Of a stretch of DNA of 64,000 bases, positions 19,006 through 27,405 are shown one piece after another; the stretch's first letter is position 1; each line of letters starts with the position of its first letter. Location: assembly GCF_030408855.1 (NCBI RefSeq), contig NZ_CP047358.1:2108001-2172000 (forward strand). The letters run 5' to 3'. Below the pieces are notes generated by a model, which was given only the letters and a program-made list of their open reading frames with translations, was not told the DNA's origin and searched no databases. The stretch is from Corynebacterium glaucum (GTDB lineage: Bacteria > Actinomycetota > Actinomycetes > Mycobacteriales > Mycobacteriaceae). A program made the translations under genes and the position numbers.

Positions 19006-19032
19006 CAAAACCCCGACAACACTTCGCCGGGG
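19006..19032 (-). terminator. Intrinsic terminator after ispD
   Basis: Minus-strand hairpin CCCCG...CGGGG with an 12-base loop region, followed by TTTTG. It begins 18 bases beyond the ispD stop codon, and ends the carD-ispD transcript before the HNH promoter. Confidence 0.65.
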
Positions 19033-19049
19033 CCGTTCGAACATGTCAG

Positions 19050-19763
19050 CTACTCGCTGGGAACCTCAAACACAGTCGGCTCAACCTCATCGGTGATGGA
19101 GGTGGCCAGCCGCAGGTCGATTGGGGTGGTGATCTTGAACGCCATCGGGTCGCCCTGCACGGTGCGCACGTCCACGCCGAACCACTCCATCAAGGATGCA
19201 TCGTCAGTGGCCACAAAATCCTGCGCACCGGAGAAGTACGCCTCGTTCGCCGCGCGCAACGTGCGAAGATCAAAGCCCTGGGGCGTCTGCACCGCGCGCA
19301 AGGAAGAACGGTCTGGGGTCGACGTCACCGCGTCCCCCGACACCACCTTGATCGTGTCCGCCACCGGCACTACGGGCACGACGGCGTCGGCACCCTCCAA
19401 CACGGCCCGTGCCACGCGAGCAATCATTCCCGGTGGGGTGAGGGCGCGGGCGGCATCGTGGATGAGCACGCAGCCGTCGTCAAGCGAAATTGCCCTGAGT
19501 GCATTCCAGATTGAGTCGGCCCGCTCCGCTCCCCCGTGCACGAAGGTGACCGAATGCCCCTGAAGCAAGCGGCGCGCGACGGGTTCCATGGAGGGGCTGA
19601 CCACCACGACCACAGAGTCGACGACCCCGGAGGTCTCCATCGCCGTCACCGACCGCTCGAGTAGCGAGCGCCCCCGCAGCGGCACATACGCTTTCGGCAC
19701 CGCCGCGCCAAGCCGCGTGCCTTGCCCGGCGGCGGCGACAACGGCAACGACGCGTCGACTAAT
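19050..19763 (-). CDS. ispD: 2-C-methyl-D-erythritol 4-phosphate cytidylyltransferase, non-canonical ATT start
   Basis: IspD makes CDP-methylerythritol in the MEP pathway. The catalytic loop [15 protein letters not shown] and [13 protein letters not shown] are clearly encoded, followed by [10 protein letters not shown] and [15 protein letters not shown]. There is no ATG, GTG or TTG in frame before the loop. The only start-like codon is an ATT at 19763-19761, which overlaps the carD stop (GATTAG) and has GAGGA 8 bases upstream. It gives 237 residues, the normal length. The first canonical codon, a GTG at 19700, would delete the CTP-binding loop. Either AUU is used or a base is wrong here. The dispersed 11-bp repeat lies at 19485. 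Confidence 0.85.
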   Translation of the reverse strand: MSRRVVAVVAAAGQGTRLGAAVPKAYVPLRGRSLLERSVTAMETSGVVDSVVVVVSPSMEPVARRLLQGHSVTFVHGGAERADSIWNALRAISLDDGCVLIHDAARALTPPGMIARVARAVLEGADAVVPVVPVADTIKVVSGDAVTSTPDRSSLRAVQTPQGFDLRTLRAANEAYFSGAQDFVATDDASLMEWFGVDVRTVQGDPMAFKITTPIDLRLATSITDEVEPTVFEVPSE

Positions 19764-20346
19764 CTTCGTCGTCCTCGTCGTCGAAGGAGATGTCGTCCAT
19801 ATCCAGGTCGTCGTCGAGGATGTCTTCCGGATCCTCTATGATGCCGGCCTTGATCTGCTCCTCGATGATCTCGCCGATGCGTGACTCCATCTCGGACACC
19901 TTGGCCTCATCCACCGGCTCCGCCAGCGCCAGCTCGCCCACGAGGATCTGGCGCGCCTTGCCAAGCATGCGCTTCTCACCTGCGGAAAGGCCCTTGCCCT
20001 GGTCGCGGCGCCACAGATCGCGCACAACCTCGGCCACCTTGTTGATGTCGCCGGAAGCCAGGCGCTCCTGGTTCGCCTTGTAGCGCCGCGACCAGTTGCC
20101 GGCCTCTTCAACGTCGGTCTCGCGCAGCACCGAGAAGACCTTCAGCAGGCCCTCCTCATTGACCACGTCGCGCACACCGACAAGCTCGGTGTTCTTGATA
20201 GGCACGCGAACTTCCAAGTCGGACTGGAGGATCTGCAGCACGAGGTAATCCAGCTTTTCGCCGCCGATCTCGCGCTGCTCAATGTCTGCGATCCTCGCAG
20301 CGCCGTGGTGCGGGTACACAACCACTTCGCCGACTTTGAATTCCAT
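19759..20346 (-). CDS. carD: CarD family RNA polymerase-binding regulator
   Basis: CarD binds the RNA polymerase beta subunit and stabilises open complexes. The 195 residues start [19 protein letters not shown], the RNAP-interaction (RID) domain. A helical DNA-binding part follows with [17 protein letters not shown] and [10 protein letters not shown]. The protein ends in a very acidic tail ([17 protein letters not shown]), longer than in mycobacterial CarD of about 162 residues. Its stop overlaps the ispD start by 5 bases. The carD-ispD pairing is standard in actinobacteria. Confidence 0.95.
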   Translation of the reverse strand: MEFKVGEVVVYPHHGAARIADIEQREIGGEKLDYLVLQILQSDLEVRVPIKNTELVGVRDVVNEEGLLKVFSVLRETDVEEAGNWSRRYKANQERLASGDINKVAEVVRDLWRRDQGKGLSAGEKRMLGKARQILVGELALAEPVDEAKVSEMESRIGEIIEEQIKAGIIEDPEDILDDDLDMDDISFDDEDDED

Positions 20347-20520
20347 GCAACTCTCCTCGCGCTTGTTTACGTGACCATTTAACAGTACAGGCCCCCGCGT
20401 TCACCCACTGCCAAAAGTTTACCCCACCCATAAATGCACAATCTGCCCACTCTGCGACTAATGTAAATGTGCAGAATTGCCAATTAATTGCCTAGCAACG
20501 AAATGATGGAGGACACCCTC

Positions 20521-21051
20521 GTGAAGTCCCTGAAGCCGGTCGCCGCTCTCGTCGCCGCCTCTGCGCTGGCGCTCGCCGGCTGCTCCGCTGGTCAGATTAC
20601 CCAGACCTCCAGCCAGGTAGCAGCTGTGGACGGTGCAACCGCGTTCACCGAGAACGACGAGGTCTCCGTACAGGACGTTCAGGTCGTGCTCTCCGAGGAA
20701 GGCACCGCCGCCCTGAAGTTCGCCGCCACCAACCAGGACACGTCCATGGCGGAGCACACCTTGCAGTCGGTCTCCGTCAACGGCGAAGAGGTCAACTTCA
20801 GCCCGGCGCCGAAGGCGATGGGCTACAACTGCGTCATCGTCGGCGATTCCGCCGAGGGCCTCGAGCGCATGCCGCGGTACGACAACGAGTGCTTCCAGTA
20901 CATCGAGACCACCCTGCCGAACCAGGACTTCGCCTACGCAGGCAACGTGGACGTGCAGTTCACCTTCGACGCCGGCACCCTGAACGTCCCGGCCACCGTG
21001 TCTGCGCCGCTGCTGCCGGCTGGTGAGGGCGACCGCGACATCACCAAGTAA
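20521..21051 (+). CDS. Secreted lipoprotein
   Basis: A GTG at 20521 has GGAGGA 7 bases upstream and gives 176 residues. The signal is KSLKPVAALVAASALALAGC, with lipobox LAGC near residue 22. The mature domain contains NEDEVSVQDVQVVL-like sequence (ENDEVSVQDVQVVL), one Cys pair (YNCVIV and NECFQYI), and a beta-rich ending ATVSAPLLPAGEG. No family recognised. It is divergent from carD and lies 6 bases upstream of radA, so it is probably co-transcribed with radA, as in other corynebacteria where a lipoprotein precedes radA. Confidence 0.72.
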   Translation: MKSLKPVAALVAASALALAGCSAGQITQTSSQVAAVDGATAFTENDEVSVQDVQVVLSEEGTAALKFAATNQDTSMAEHTLQSVSVNGEEVNFSPAPKAMGYNCVIVGDSAEGLERMPRYDNECFQYIETTLPNQDFAYAGNVDVQFTFDAGTLNVPATVSAPLLPAGEGDRDITK

Positions 21052-21057
21052 CCACTA

Positions 21058-22416
21058 GTGGCCAAAAAGCAGCGGGTGGTCCACACCTGCTCTGAGTGCG
21101 GCTACACGTCGCCTAAGTGGCTCGGCCGCTGCCCGGAATGCGGCTCGTGGGGCACCCTTCAGCAGGAAGCTCAAGGAGCCCCCCGCTTATCGACGGCACC
21201 TTTAACCCCAACTACCAAAGCCCAGCCGATCACGGCGATAAACGCCACCGCGACGCACACAATCAAGTCGGGAATTGGGGAACTTGACCGCGTCCTCGGC
21301 TCCGGCGTGGTGCCGGGCTCCGTCGTCTTGATGGCGGGCGAACCTGGCGTGGGCAAATCCACTCTGCTGTTGGAGGTGGCCAGCAAGTGGGCGGGTAACG
21401 ACCGCCGCGCGCTCTACGTCACCGCCGAAGAGTCCGCCGGCCAGGTTCGCGCGCGTGCGGAACGCACCGGCGCGCTGAAGGACACGCTGTTTCTCGCCGC
21501 CGAATCCCAGTTGGACACCGTGTTCGGCCACGTTGATGAGGTGAAGCCCTCCCTCCTCATCGTGGACTCGGTGCAGACGATGCACGCCGCAGGTGTCGAG
21601 GGCGTCGCGGGCGGCGTCGCGCAATCCCGCGCGGTCACCGCAGCGCTGACCACGCTTGCCAAGACCACTAACTTGCCCATCCTGCTCGTGGGGCACGTGA
21701 CCAAGGACGGCAACGTCGCCGGCCCGCGCGTGCTCGAGCACCTGGTGGATGTGGTGCTGAACTTCGAGGGTGACCGGCAGTCGTCGCTACGCATGCTGCG
21801 CGGCATCAAGAACCGCTTCGGCGCCACCGACGAGGTGGGCTGCTTCGAGCAGACCGCCGACGGCATCCGCGAGGTACCCGACCCCAGCGGGCTCTTCCTC
21901 TCGCACCGCGGCCAGACCCCGGACGGTTCCGCGGTGACCGTGGCCATGGACGGCGTGCGCCCGATGCTCGCTGAGGTGCAAGCGCTCACCGTCGACCCGG
22001 TGAACAAGTCGCCGCGCCGCGTGGTCACCGGGCTTGATGCGAACCGCGTGCCCATGGTGCTCGCTGTGCTCCAAGCGCGCTGCGGCGAGCGCACCAACGA
22101 CAAGGACGCCTACGTGGCCACCGTCGGGGGCGTGCGCATCACAGAGACCGCCACCGATCTCGCAGTCGCGCTCGCCACCTGGTCCAGCCTGCACGAACAG
22201 CCGTTGCCACCCAAGACGGTGGTGATCGGTGAGGTCGGCCTCGCAGGAGAACTGCGCCGCGTTCCCAACCTCGGCCGCCGGCTGCAAGAAGCAGCGCGGC
22301 TGGGCTACACGCAAGCGATCGTCCCAAAGCTTGACGAGCCCCTTGCGTTCGACGGCTTGCGCGTCCACGAAGCCAAAACCCTCGCAGAGGCCGTGAAAAT
22401 CCTCGCCGGACTCTAA
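21058..22416 (+). CDS. radA: DNA repair protein RadA (Sms)
   Basis: RadA is a RecA-like ATPase that processes branched recombination intermediates. The 452-residue protein starts at a GTG and has an N-terminal zinc finger (CSECGYTSPKWLGRCPECGSW region), Walker A GEPGVGKST near residue 100 and the RadA-specific KNRFG motif. A Lon-like C-terminal domain ends with VGLAGELRRVPNLGRRLQEA. All hallmark motifs are intact. The dispersed 11-bp repeat at 21185 falls in the linker after the zinc finger. Confidence 0.96.
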   Translation: MAKKQRVVHTCSECGYTSPKWLGRCPECGSWGTLQQEAQGAPRLSTAPLTPTTKAQPITAINATATHTIKSGIGELDRVLGSGVVPGSVVLMAGEPGVGKSTLLLEVASKWAGNDRRALYVTAEESAGQVRARAERTGALKDTLFLAAESQLDTVFGHVDEVKPSLLIVDSVQTMHAAGVEGVAGGVAQSRAVTAALTTLAKTTNLPILLVGHVTKDGNVAGPRVLEHLVDVVLNFEGDRQSSLRMLRGIKNRFGATDEVGCFEQTADGIREVPDPSGLFLSHRGQTPDGSAVTVAMDGVRPMLAEVQALTVDPVNKSPRRVVTGLDANRVPMVLAVLQARCGERTNDKDAYVATVGGVRITETATDLAVALATWSSLHEQPLPPKTVVIGEVGLAGELRRVPNLGRRLQEAARLGYTQAIVPKLDEPLAFDGLRVHEAKTLAEAVKILAGL

Positions 22417-22423
22417 CCCAGCA

Positions 22424-23110
22424 CTAACTTAAGTTGAACGGCATCGCGTCGGAGGCGTTATCGCCGATCACCGTGTGCAGGTAGTACGACCCCGCCGGCA
22501 CCGGCTGGCGTCCGTCGCACTGCCCCGGCTTCGAGTCGGCACGCGACCAGCGCGCCTCGAACGGCTTCTCGGTGCCGGCCTCAAACGTCTGCCGCCCGGT
22601 GGTCACCGACGGGTAGCAATCCGTATCCGCCCACACGCGCTGGTTGGTGGCCATGTCGTAGACCTCGAACCGCAGGTCCCCGTCGCTAATATCCAGCACG
22701 CAGTCGGTGTCGGTCGGGTTGTCCACCATCATGTAGAACGTCGGCTGCTCGTCCGGACCGTAGGAAGGCTTGTCGCTTGAAGCGGAAATTCGCAGGTCAG
22801 AAAGCTCACACTTGCCGCTTGCAAGAGGCTCTTCGCTTGACGACGGCTCCGTCGACGCCGCAGTACTCAACACCGTCGAAGAGGCTTCACTCGAAGCAGA
22901 GGTGCTTTCTTCGGGCGCCGGCACCGTCGGCTCGGTGACCGGGGCCGGCTCGGTGGCTGTGGCGGAGGTGGCCTCGTCGTCGCCGCCGGAGTTGCCTGCC
23001 CACGCGCTCAGCCCCCAGATGATTAACGCGGCCAGCACCAGCAAGACGACGAGCGCCGCGACCCTGCGGCGCATGTAGATCTCAGGTGGGTGCGGTCGCT
23101 GGTTTGTCAT
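22424..23110 (-). CDS. Membrane-anchored extracytoplasmic protein
   Basis: The 228-residue protein has a short cytoplasmic start (MTNQRPHPPEIYMRRR) and one membrane helix (VAALVVLLVLAALIIWGL). A Thr/Ser/Pro/Glu-rich linker of about 70 residues follows, then a C-terminal domain with four Cys. The latter (FEVYDMATNQRVWADTDC, AGTEKPFEARWSR, VPAGSYYLHTVIG) has the look of a BsuPI-type or Ig-like beta sandwich; that resemblance is my reading only. A dispersed 11-bp repeat lies in the linker at 22835. It is convergent with radA and downstream of the carbonic anhydrase gene on the same strand. Confidence 0.72.
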   Translation of the reverse strand: MTNQRPHPPEIYMRRRVAALVVLLVLAALIIWGLSAWAGNSGGDDEATSATATEPAPVTEPTVPAPEESTSASSEASSTVLSTAASTEPSSSEEPLASGKCELSDLRISASSDKPSYGPDEQPTFYMMVDNPTDTDCVLDISDGDLRFEVYDMATNQRVWADTDCYPSVTTGRQTFEAGTEKPFEARWSRADSKPGQCDGRQPVPAGSYYLHTVIGDNASDAMPFNLS

Positions 23111-23119
23111 GCCCTCACT

Positions 23120-23722
23120 TTAACTACCGAAGTGCTCATAAACGGTCTCGACGCGGCCCGTGTCCAGCCGGTACCTTGCACCCACAACGCCCACACCGCG
23201 GGTTTTCACCGCGGGCGCACGGTCCTCCAAGTGTTCTGCCATGATGCGGGCGTGGTCCGCCTCGATCTCGGCCGGGTCGGTGTGGCCCTTGCTGTGCGCC
23301 TCGATCACAGACGGTGCGATCTTTTCCACAAACACGCGCGTCAGGCCGTAAGGGATCTCGGAGTTGTTCACGGCCTTGACAGCCGCGCCGACTGCACCGC
23401 AGCCCTCGTGGGAAAGGAACAGAACTAGCGGCACGCCAAGCACATCCACCGCGTACTCGACCGATGCGGACACCGCAGAGTCGACGCAGCCTCCGGCGGT
23501 GCGGATGACGAAGATGTCGCCGAGTCCGGCGTCGAAAAGCAACTCGACCGGAACCCGCGAATCGCTGCACGCGACGACTGCCGCAATTGGGTCCTGCCCG
23601 CTGATGATTTCGTTGCGACGGCTCGCGTCGCGGTGCGGGGTGGCGAGGTTGTCGGTGGCGAAGCGCTCGTTGCCGGCGAGGAGGGTGTCCCAGACCTCGC
23701 GCGATGTCATTGATGTAGGCAT
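23120..23722 (-). CDS. Beta-class carbonic anhydrase
   Basis: The enzyme interconverts CO2 and bicarbonate. The 200 residues include the zinc ligands and catalytic dyad of the beta class: VACSDSRVP (Cys and Asp-Arg) and SHEGCGAV (His and Cys), plus RTAGGCVDS. An alternative start four codons in (MTSREVWDTLL) is possible. It is cytoplasmic. It is divergent from mutY with overlapping or nearly overlapping start regions, so the promoters must lie inside the opposite gene's first codons or in the 22-base gap. Confidence 0.93.
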   Translation of the reverse strand: MPTSMTSREVWDTLLAGNERFATDNLATPHRDASRRNEIISGQDPIAAVVACSDSRVPVELLFDAGLGDIFVIRTAGGCVDSAVSASVEYAVDVLGVPLVLFLSHEGCGAVGAAVKAVNNSEIPYGLTRVFVEKIAPSVIEAHSKGHTDPAEIEADHARIMAEHLEDRAPAVKTRGVGVVGARYRLDTGRVETVYEHFGS

Positions 23723-23744
23723 GGGCTATATTCTGGCACTCATT

Positions 23745-24593
23745 GTGATCAAATCTGCCGAAATCATTGCGTGGTATTGCGAAAATGTGCGCGACCTGCC
23801 GTGGCGGGCCGAGGGGGTGACCCCGTGGGGCGTGCTGCTGTCGGAGGTGATGAGCCACCAGACCCAGGTCGAGCGCGTCGCCCCGATATGGCAGGAGTGG
23901 ATCGCGCGCTGGCCGACGCCGGCGGCGTTCGCGGCGGCCGGCACCGACGAGATCCTGCGCGCGTGGGGGACGCTCGGCTACCCGCGCCGCGCGCTGCGGC
24001 TCAAGGAGTGCGCGCAAGCGATTGTCGACGATCACCGTGGCACCGTCCCCGACGATGTCGATGACCTGCTCGCGCTGCCGGGGATCGGCGAATACACCGC
24101 GCGGGCGGTGGCGTGTTTCGCGTACGGGCAGAACGTGGCGGTGGTGGATACGAACGTACGCCGCGTGTACGCCCGCGCCGAGCGCGGCGAGGAGAACGCG
24201 AAGCCGCGCAAGGCCGAGATCGCCGAGGTGGCGGCGCTGCTGCCGGTAGAAAACGGCCCGGAGTTCTCCGTCGGCCTGATGGAGCTCGGCGCGCTGGTGT
24301 GCACCGCGCGTGCCCCGAAGTGCGAAAAGTGCCCGGTCAGCGAATGCGCATGGGTGTCGGCCGGCAAACCTGCCGGCGAGGTGAAGCTTCCCACGCAGAA
24401 GTTCGCGGGCACCGACCGGCAGGTGCGCGGCAAGATCATGCGGGTGCTGCGCGACGCGGATGCGCCGGTGCCGCAGGAAGCGATCGACGTGGTGTGGCCG
24501 GACGCGGCGCAGCGCTCCCGTGCGCTCTTCTCACTGCTTGACGACGGCCTTGCGGTCCAAGACGAGCACGGCCTGTTCCACCTTCCCCGGTAA
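23745..24593 (+). CDS. mutY: A/G-specific adenine glycosylase MutY
   Basis: MutY removes adenine mispaired with 8-oxoguanine. The sequence has DLPWR near the start, MSHQTQVERVAPIW, and the helix-hairpin-helix LPGIGEYTARAVACFAYGQ with the VVDTNVRRV that follows. The iron-sulfur cluster segment is CTARAPKCEKCPVSEC, with the four Cys spaced 6, 2 and 4, one less than the E. coli spacing of 5 in the last gap. The GTG at 23745 (282 residues) leaves the usual short lead before DLPWR. An ATG at 23721 is the alternative, but it would overlap the divergent carbonic anhydrase start. The C-terminal domain is short, as in actinobacteria. Confidence 0.92.
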   Translation: MIKSAEIIAWYCENVRDLPWRAEGVTPWGVLLSEVMSHQTQVERVAPIWQEWIARWPTPAAFAAAGTDEILRAWGTLGYPRRALRLKECAQAIVDDHRGTVPDDVDDLLALPGIGEYTARAVACFAYGQNVAVVDTNVRRVYARAERGEENAKPRKAEIAEVAALLPVENGPEFSVGLMELGALVCTARAPKCEKCPVSECAWVSAGKPAGEVKLPTQKFAGTDRQVRGKIMRVLRDADAPVPQEAIDVVWPDAAQRSRALFSLLDDGLAVQDEHGLFHLPR

Positions 24594-24705
24594 GCGCCTG
24601 AACACGCCATTTCCCAACCTGAGATAGACCCCCAGCATTCGCACGGGATACTCTACGGCCCCCCCGGCCAGCGGACTCCCAGACTCCGGTGTACTACTGA
24701 AACTT

Positions 24706-27207
24706 ATGAAACTCTCAGGTATCGATGCGCAGTGGAGAACGCTTCTGCAGCAGGCCTACGACGGCCTCCCGCAAACGGATTTTCTCGTCCGGGTAGAGGA
24801 GCTCGTCCAACGGCTCTGCGACATCGACGCTGAGGATCAGGCGGCCGAGGAGCTCGCCTACCGCATGCGTCTGCACGCGATCCTCCCCCGCACAGAACTC
24901 GACCCCGCCAACGCGCTCGAGGAGTACGAGGCTCTGCTCGGCATGCACGAAGCACACCCAGAACGCTTCCCCGCGCACCCATTCGATGAGGGCAACTGGT
25001 TCCAGGACGTCACCGACTTCATGATGTGGTGGCTCGCGGAGCGCACCTCGCGACGCCACGTCGAACACCTGCTCAACCTCGCTGCGCGGGTCTTCGACGA
25101 CCCGGATATGCTGCGCCACACCCGGATCAGCGCCTACGTCAACCTTGGGGAAGGCGCCAAAGCGTTGCCGCTTCTCGACGGCTACCTGCCCTCGCCCGAA
25201 GCCGTCCACTCCGGAGAGATCCATGAAGCCGATTGGCTGCATCGCTACGACCTCGCCGCGATGGTCTACCTGCAAGAGGGCATGCTCAAGGAGTGCGACG
25301 CAACCGTGGCCGGGATGATGGACGGCGGGTTCATCCACTCCAACCAGCCGATGGCCATGGTCGCTGAGTCCCTCCTGCCGCTGGCGGAGACCGTCGACAC
25401 CCAAACCTCCGTCCAGCGCTCCCTGCTGGTCCTCGAGCACTCCTTCGCTGACCCGAAGCAGACCCGCGCGATCCTGCAGACCGCGACGTTTCTCCTTCTC
25501 GGCGGCCTGCATACCCAGGCGTTCAACCTCGTGCACTTCACCGAGCCATTCATCAAGGAGACCTCCACGGAGCTCGAGGGGCTCTACCGCTTTTTCCACT
25601 TCGCCACCGAGGAGGGCTTCGGCGACATCGTCTCGGTCCGGTTCACCTCTCCGCGTTGGCAGCTCGAGCACGGCATCGGCGCTGATCCCACTTGCGCCGC
25701 GCTGGCGAAGGATTTCTACCGCGCCGCCCATGAGCGCGCGCTGCACTTCCAAGAGGTCAACGGCGACACCGAAGCCCTAGACCGCCTCAAGCAGACGTTC
25801 CGCGTGCCGCAGCTCAATCCCGAGGATTTCTTCAACACGGCCGCGGATATCGTGGAGAACCTCTCTAACTCCACCCTGCGCTACGACCCAATCCACACCC
25901 GCTACGACGACGAACTCTACAACTTCGCTCGCGAGATGTTCCGCGAGGAAGGCGAATTCTCCCCCGGGATAGTCCCGCCCCGGGCCGCCGAAGATCCAAA
26001 GGTAGGCCCACTGTGGGAAGAACTCGTCAGCGGCGGCATGGACCACGCCCAGCGCGTGATGGGCAAACTCATCGACGCCGCCGACGAGCCCGACCTCGAC
26101 CCGGAGATTCGCACCATCATCGAGGTATTCATGCTGGCCAACGTCACCTTCCCCGGCCAGTTCCCGGGTCTCGTGGGCATGCGCGCATTGCCAATCGCTG
26201 CCAACATCGACCCCAACCGCGCCGGCGTCTTCGCCGAGCAGATTCTCGACGCCCTCCAACAGTCTGGCTACGCCACATCCACCGTCGTCCACGACCTCTT
26301 CGACTTCACCGGCGGCCTCATCAACACCAAGGCGCTGTCGCTGCCGCTTCTCGGCGACCTGACCACCCGCGCCATCCGATCAAGCCGCAGCATGGACATC
26401 CTCGCGTTCATCAACGCGGTCGAGGAAGCCATCGCCATCGACCCCGAGCAGGTCGAGGACCCAGCCACCACCCTCGCTCACTTCGGAGCACTGAAGGGAG
26501 TTCGCTTAGGCAGGCTCGGCAACCCCACAGCAGGAGCTTTTTCGCTTATCGACGCAGCGTTGGCCTCCGAGAAGTGCGGTGACATGACCAATTACGTCGC
26601 CCGCTTGGCGTCTGCTGCAAACGTGTTGCTCAACGCCGAACGCTACCGCCAGGTCGAGCGTCTCTTTGAGCAAGTGAGCGAGAAGCTTGATGATCCCTCG
26701 CTCGACATCGAACCATGGGCGCAACTCGAGGGCGCCGAAGCCACCTGCCGGTTCATTGCGGTGCTGGCGGATCCGAGCTTCGCTGACCTCTGGCCGCAGG
26801 CCCGCGATAGGTTCAAAAACATCCTCGTGCAGGTGCTGCAGGAGGATGAGGATGCCCCTTCGCACCTCGACGTCATTGCGAACACGGTTTGTTCGCTCAC
26901 TCGCGAACTCACCTGGGACCACCACCACAATGAGGCGATAGACATGTCTGCTTGGGGCTACCAGGTGTTCGCGCAGCTTGGCGACGACCACTCGAGCTGG
27001 AAGCTGCTTGGGGAGAACGCTCTTGCGCTTGGCAACGCGGGGCGCGACGAACAGTCCGCGCTGGTCTTCGAGTCGCTGTGGCAGCGCGCACGCGAGGCAG
27101 GCGCGGTGGACCTGATGGAGTTCACCGCGATGTATCTCAGCGAGTTCGCGTCCAAGGAGGACGCGTCACCTGCTTACGCCGACATCCTCGAGCGGATGGG
27201 CGCCTAG
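24706..27207 (+). CDS. Large helical protein, unknown function (TPR-like)
   Basis: The 833-residue soluble protein starts MKLSGIDAQWRTLLQQAYDGL. I do not recognise a family. It has no signal peptide or membrane helix. The sequence is almost entirely amphipathic helix, in pairs of about 35-40 residues such as EHLLNLAARVFDDPDMLRHT and YRQVERLFEQVSEKLDD. This suggests a TPR-like solenoid for protein binding. The composition is rich in Asp, Glu and Leu. It stands alone between mutY and the convergent DUF4236 gene, with a 112-base upstream gap holding no clear promoter. The dispersed 11-bp repeat lies at 26544. Confidence 0.7.
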   Translation: MKLSGIDAQWRTLLQQAYDGLPQTDFLVRVEELVQRLCDIDAEDQAAEELAYRMRLHAILPRTELDPANALEEYEALLGMHEAHPERFPAHPFDEGNWFQDVTDFMMWWLAERTSRRHVEHLLNLAARVFDDPDMLRHTRISAYVNLGEGAKALPLLDGYLPSPEAVHSGEIHEADWLHRYDLAAMVYLQEGMLKECDATVAGMMDGGFIHSNQPMAMVAESLLPLAETVDTQTSVQRSLLVLEHSFADPKQTRAILQTATFLLLGGLHTQAFNLVHFTEPFIKETSTELEGLYRFFHFATEEGFGDIVSVRFTSPRWQLEHGIGADPTCAALAKDFYRAAHERALHFQEVNGDTEALDRLKQTFRVPQLNPEDFFNTAADIVENLSNSTLRYDPIHTRYDDELYNFAREMFREEGEFSPGIVPPRAAEDPKVGPLWEELVSGGMDHAQRVMGKLIDAADEPDLDPEIRTIIEVFMLANVTFPGQFPGLVGMRALPIAANIDPNRAGVFAEQILDALQQSGYATSTVVHDLFDFTGGLINTKALSLPLLGDLTTRAIRSSRSMDILAFINAVEEAIAIDPEQVEDPATTLAHFGALKGVRLGRLGNPTAGAFSLIDAALASEKCGDMTNYVARLASAANVLLNAERYRQVERLFEQVSEKLDDPSLDIEPWAQLEGAEATCRFIAVLADPSFADLWPQARDRFKNILVQVLQEDEDAPSHLDVIANTVCSLTRELTWDHHHNEAIDMSAWGYQVFAQLGDDHSSWKLLGENALALGNAGRDEQSALVFESLWQRAREAGAVDLMEFTAMYLSEFASKEDASPAYADILERMGA

Positions 27208-27214
27208 CGTGGCG

Positions 27215-27385
27215 CTACTTCCAGCGACCGCGGTAGCTCATCCCGCCCGGCAGGTTCACCCAGACCCCGCCGCGCGAGTTGAAGGTCACCGGCCCGACCT
27301 TGGTGGACACTGACGCGCCGGTGCCGGTCTGGTTGATCCAGACGTTTTTCCCTACCTTGTGCTTTTTGCGGTACTGCAGACCCAT
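27215..27385 (-). CDS. DUF4236 small protein
   Basis: A 56-codon gene reads MGLQYRKKHKVGKNVWINQT, then GTGASVSTKVGPVTFNSRGG and VWVNLPGGMSYRGRWK. The pattern is a basic start, then N-Q-T-G-T-GAS-VS-K-GP-TFNSRGG and a Leu-Pro-Gly-Gly-MSYR end. It matches the short DUF4236 proteins that occur in many bacteria, whose role is unknown. It begins 20 bases after the clpC stop on the same strand, so it is probably the distal gene of the clpC transcript. No strong ribosome site is visible. It is convergent with the 833-residue protein gene, 7 bases away. Confidence 0.82.
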   Translation of the reverse strand: MGLQYRKKHKVGKNVWINQTGTGASVSTKVGPVTFNSRGGVWVNLPGGMSYRGRWK

Positions 27386-27405
27386 GGCCGTAGAGATTAC
27401 CCGAC

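Noticed and set aside
19050..19700. ispD starting at the GTG at 19700
   Set aside because: It would remove the catalytic nucleotide-binding loop that is plainly encoded upstream.
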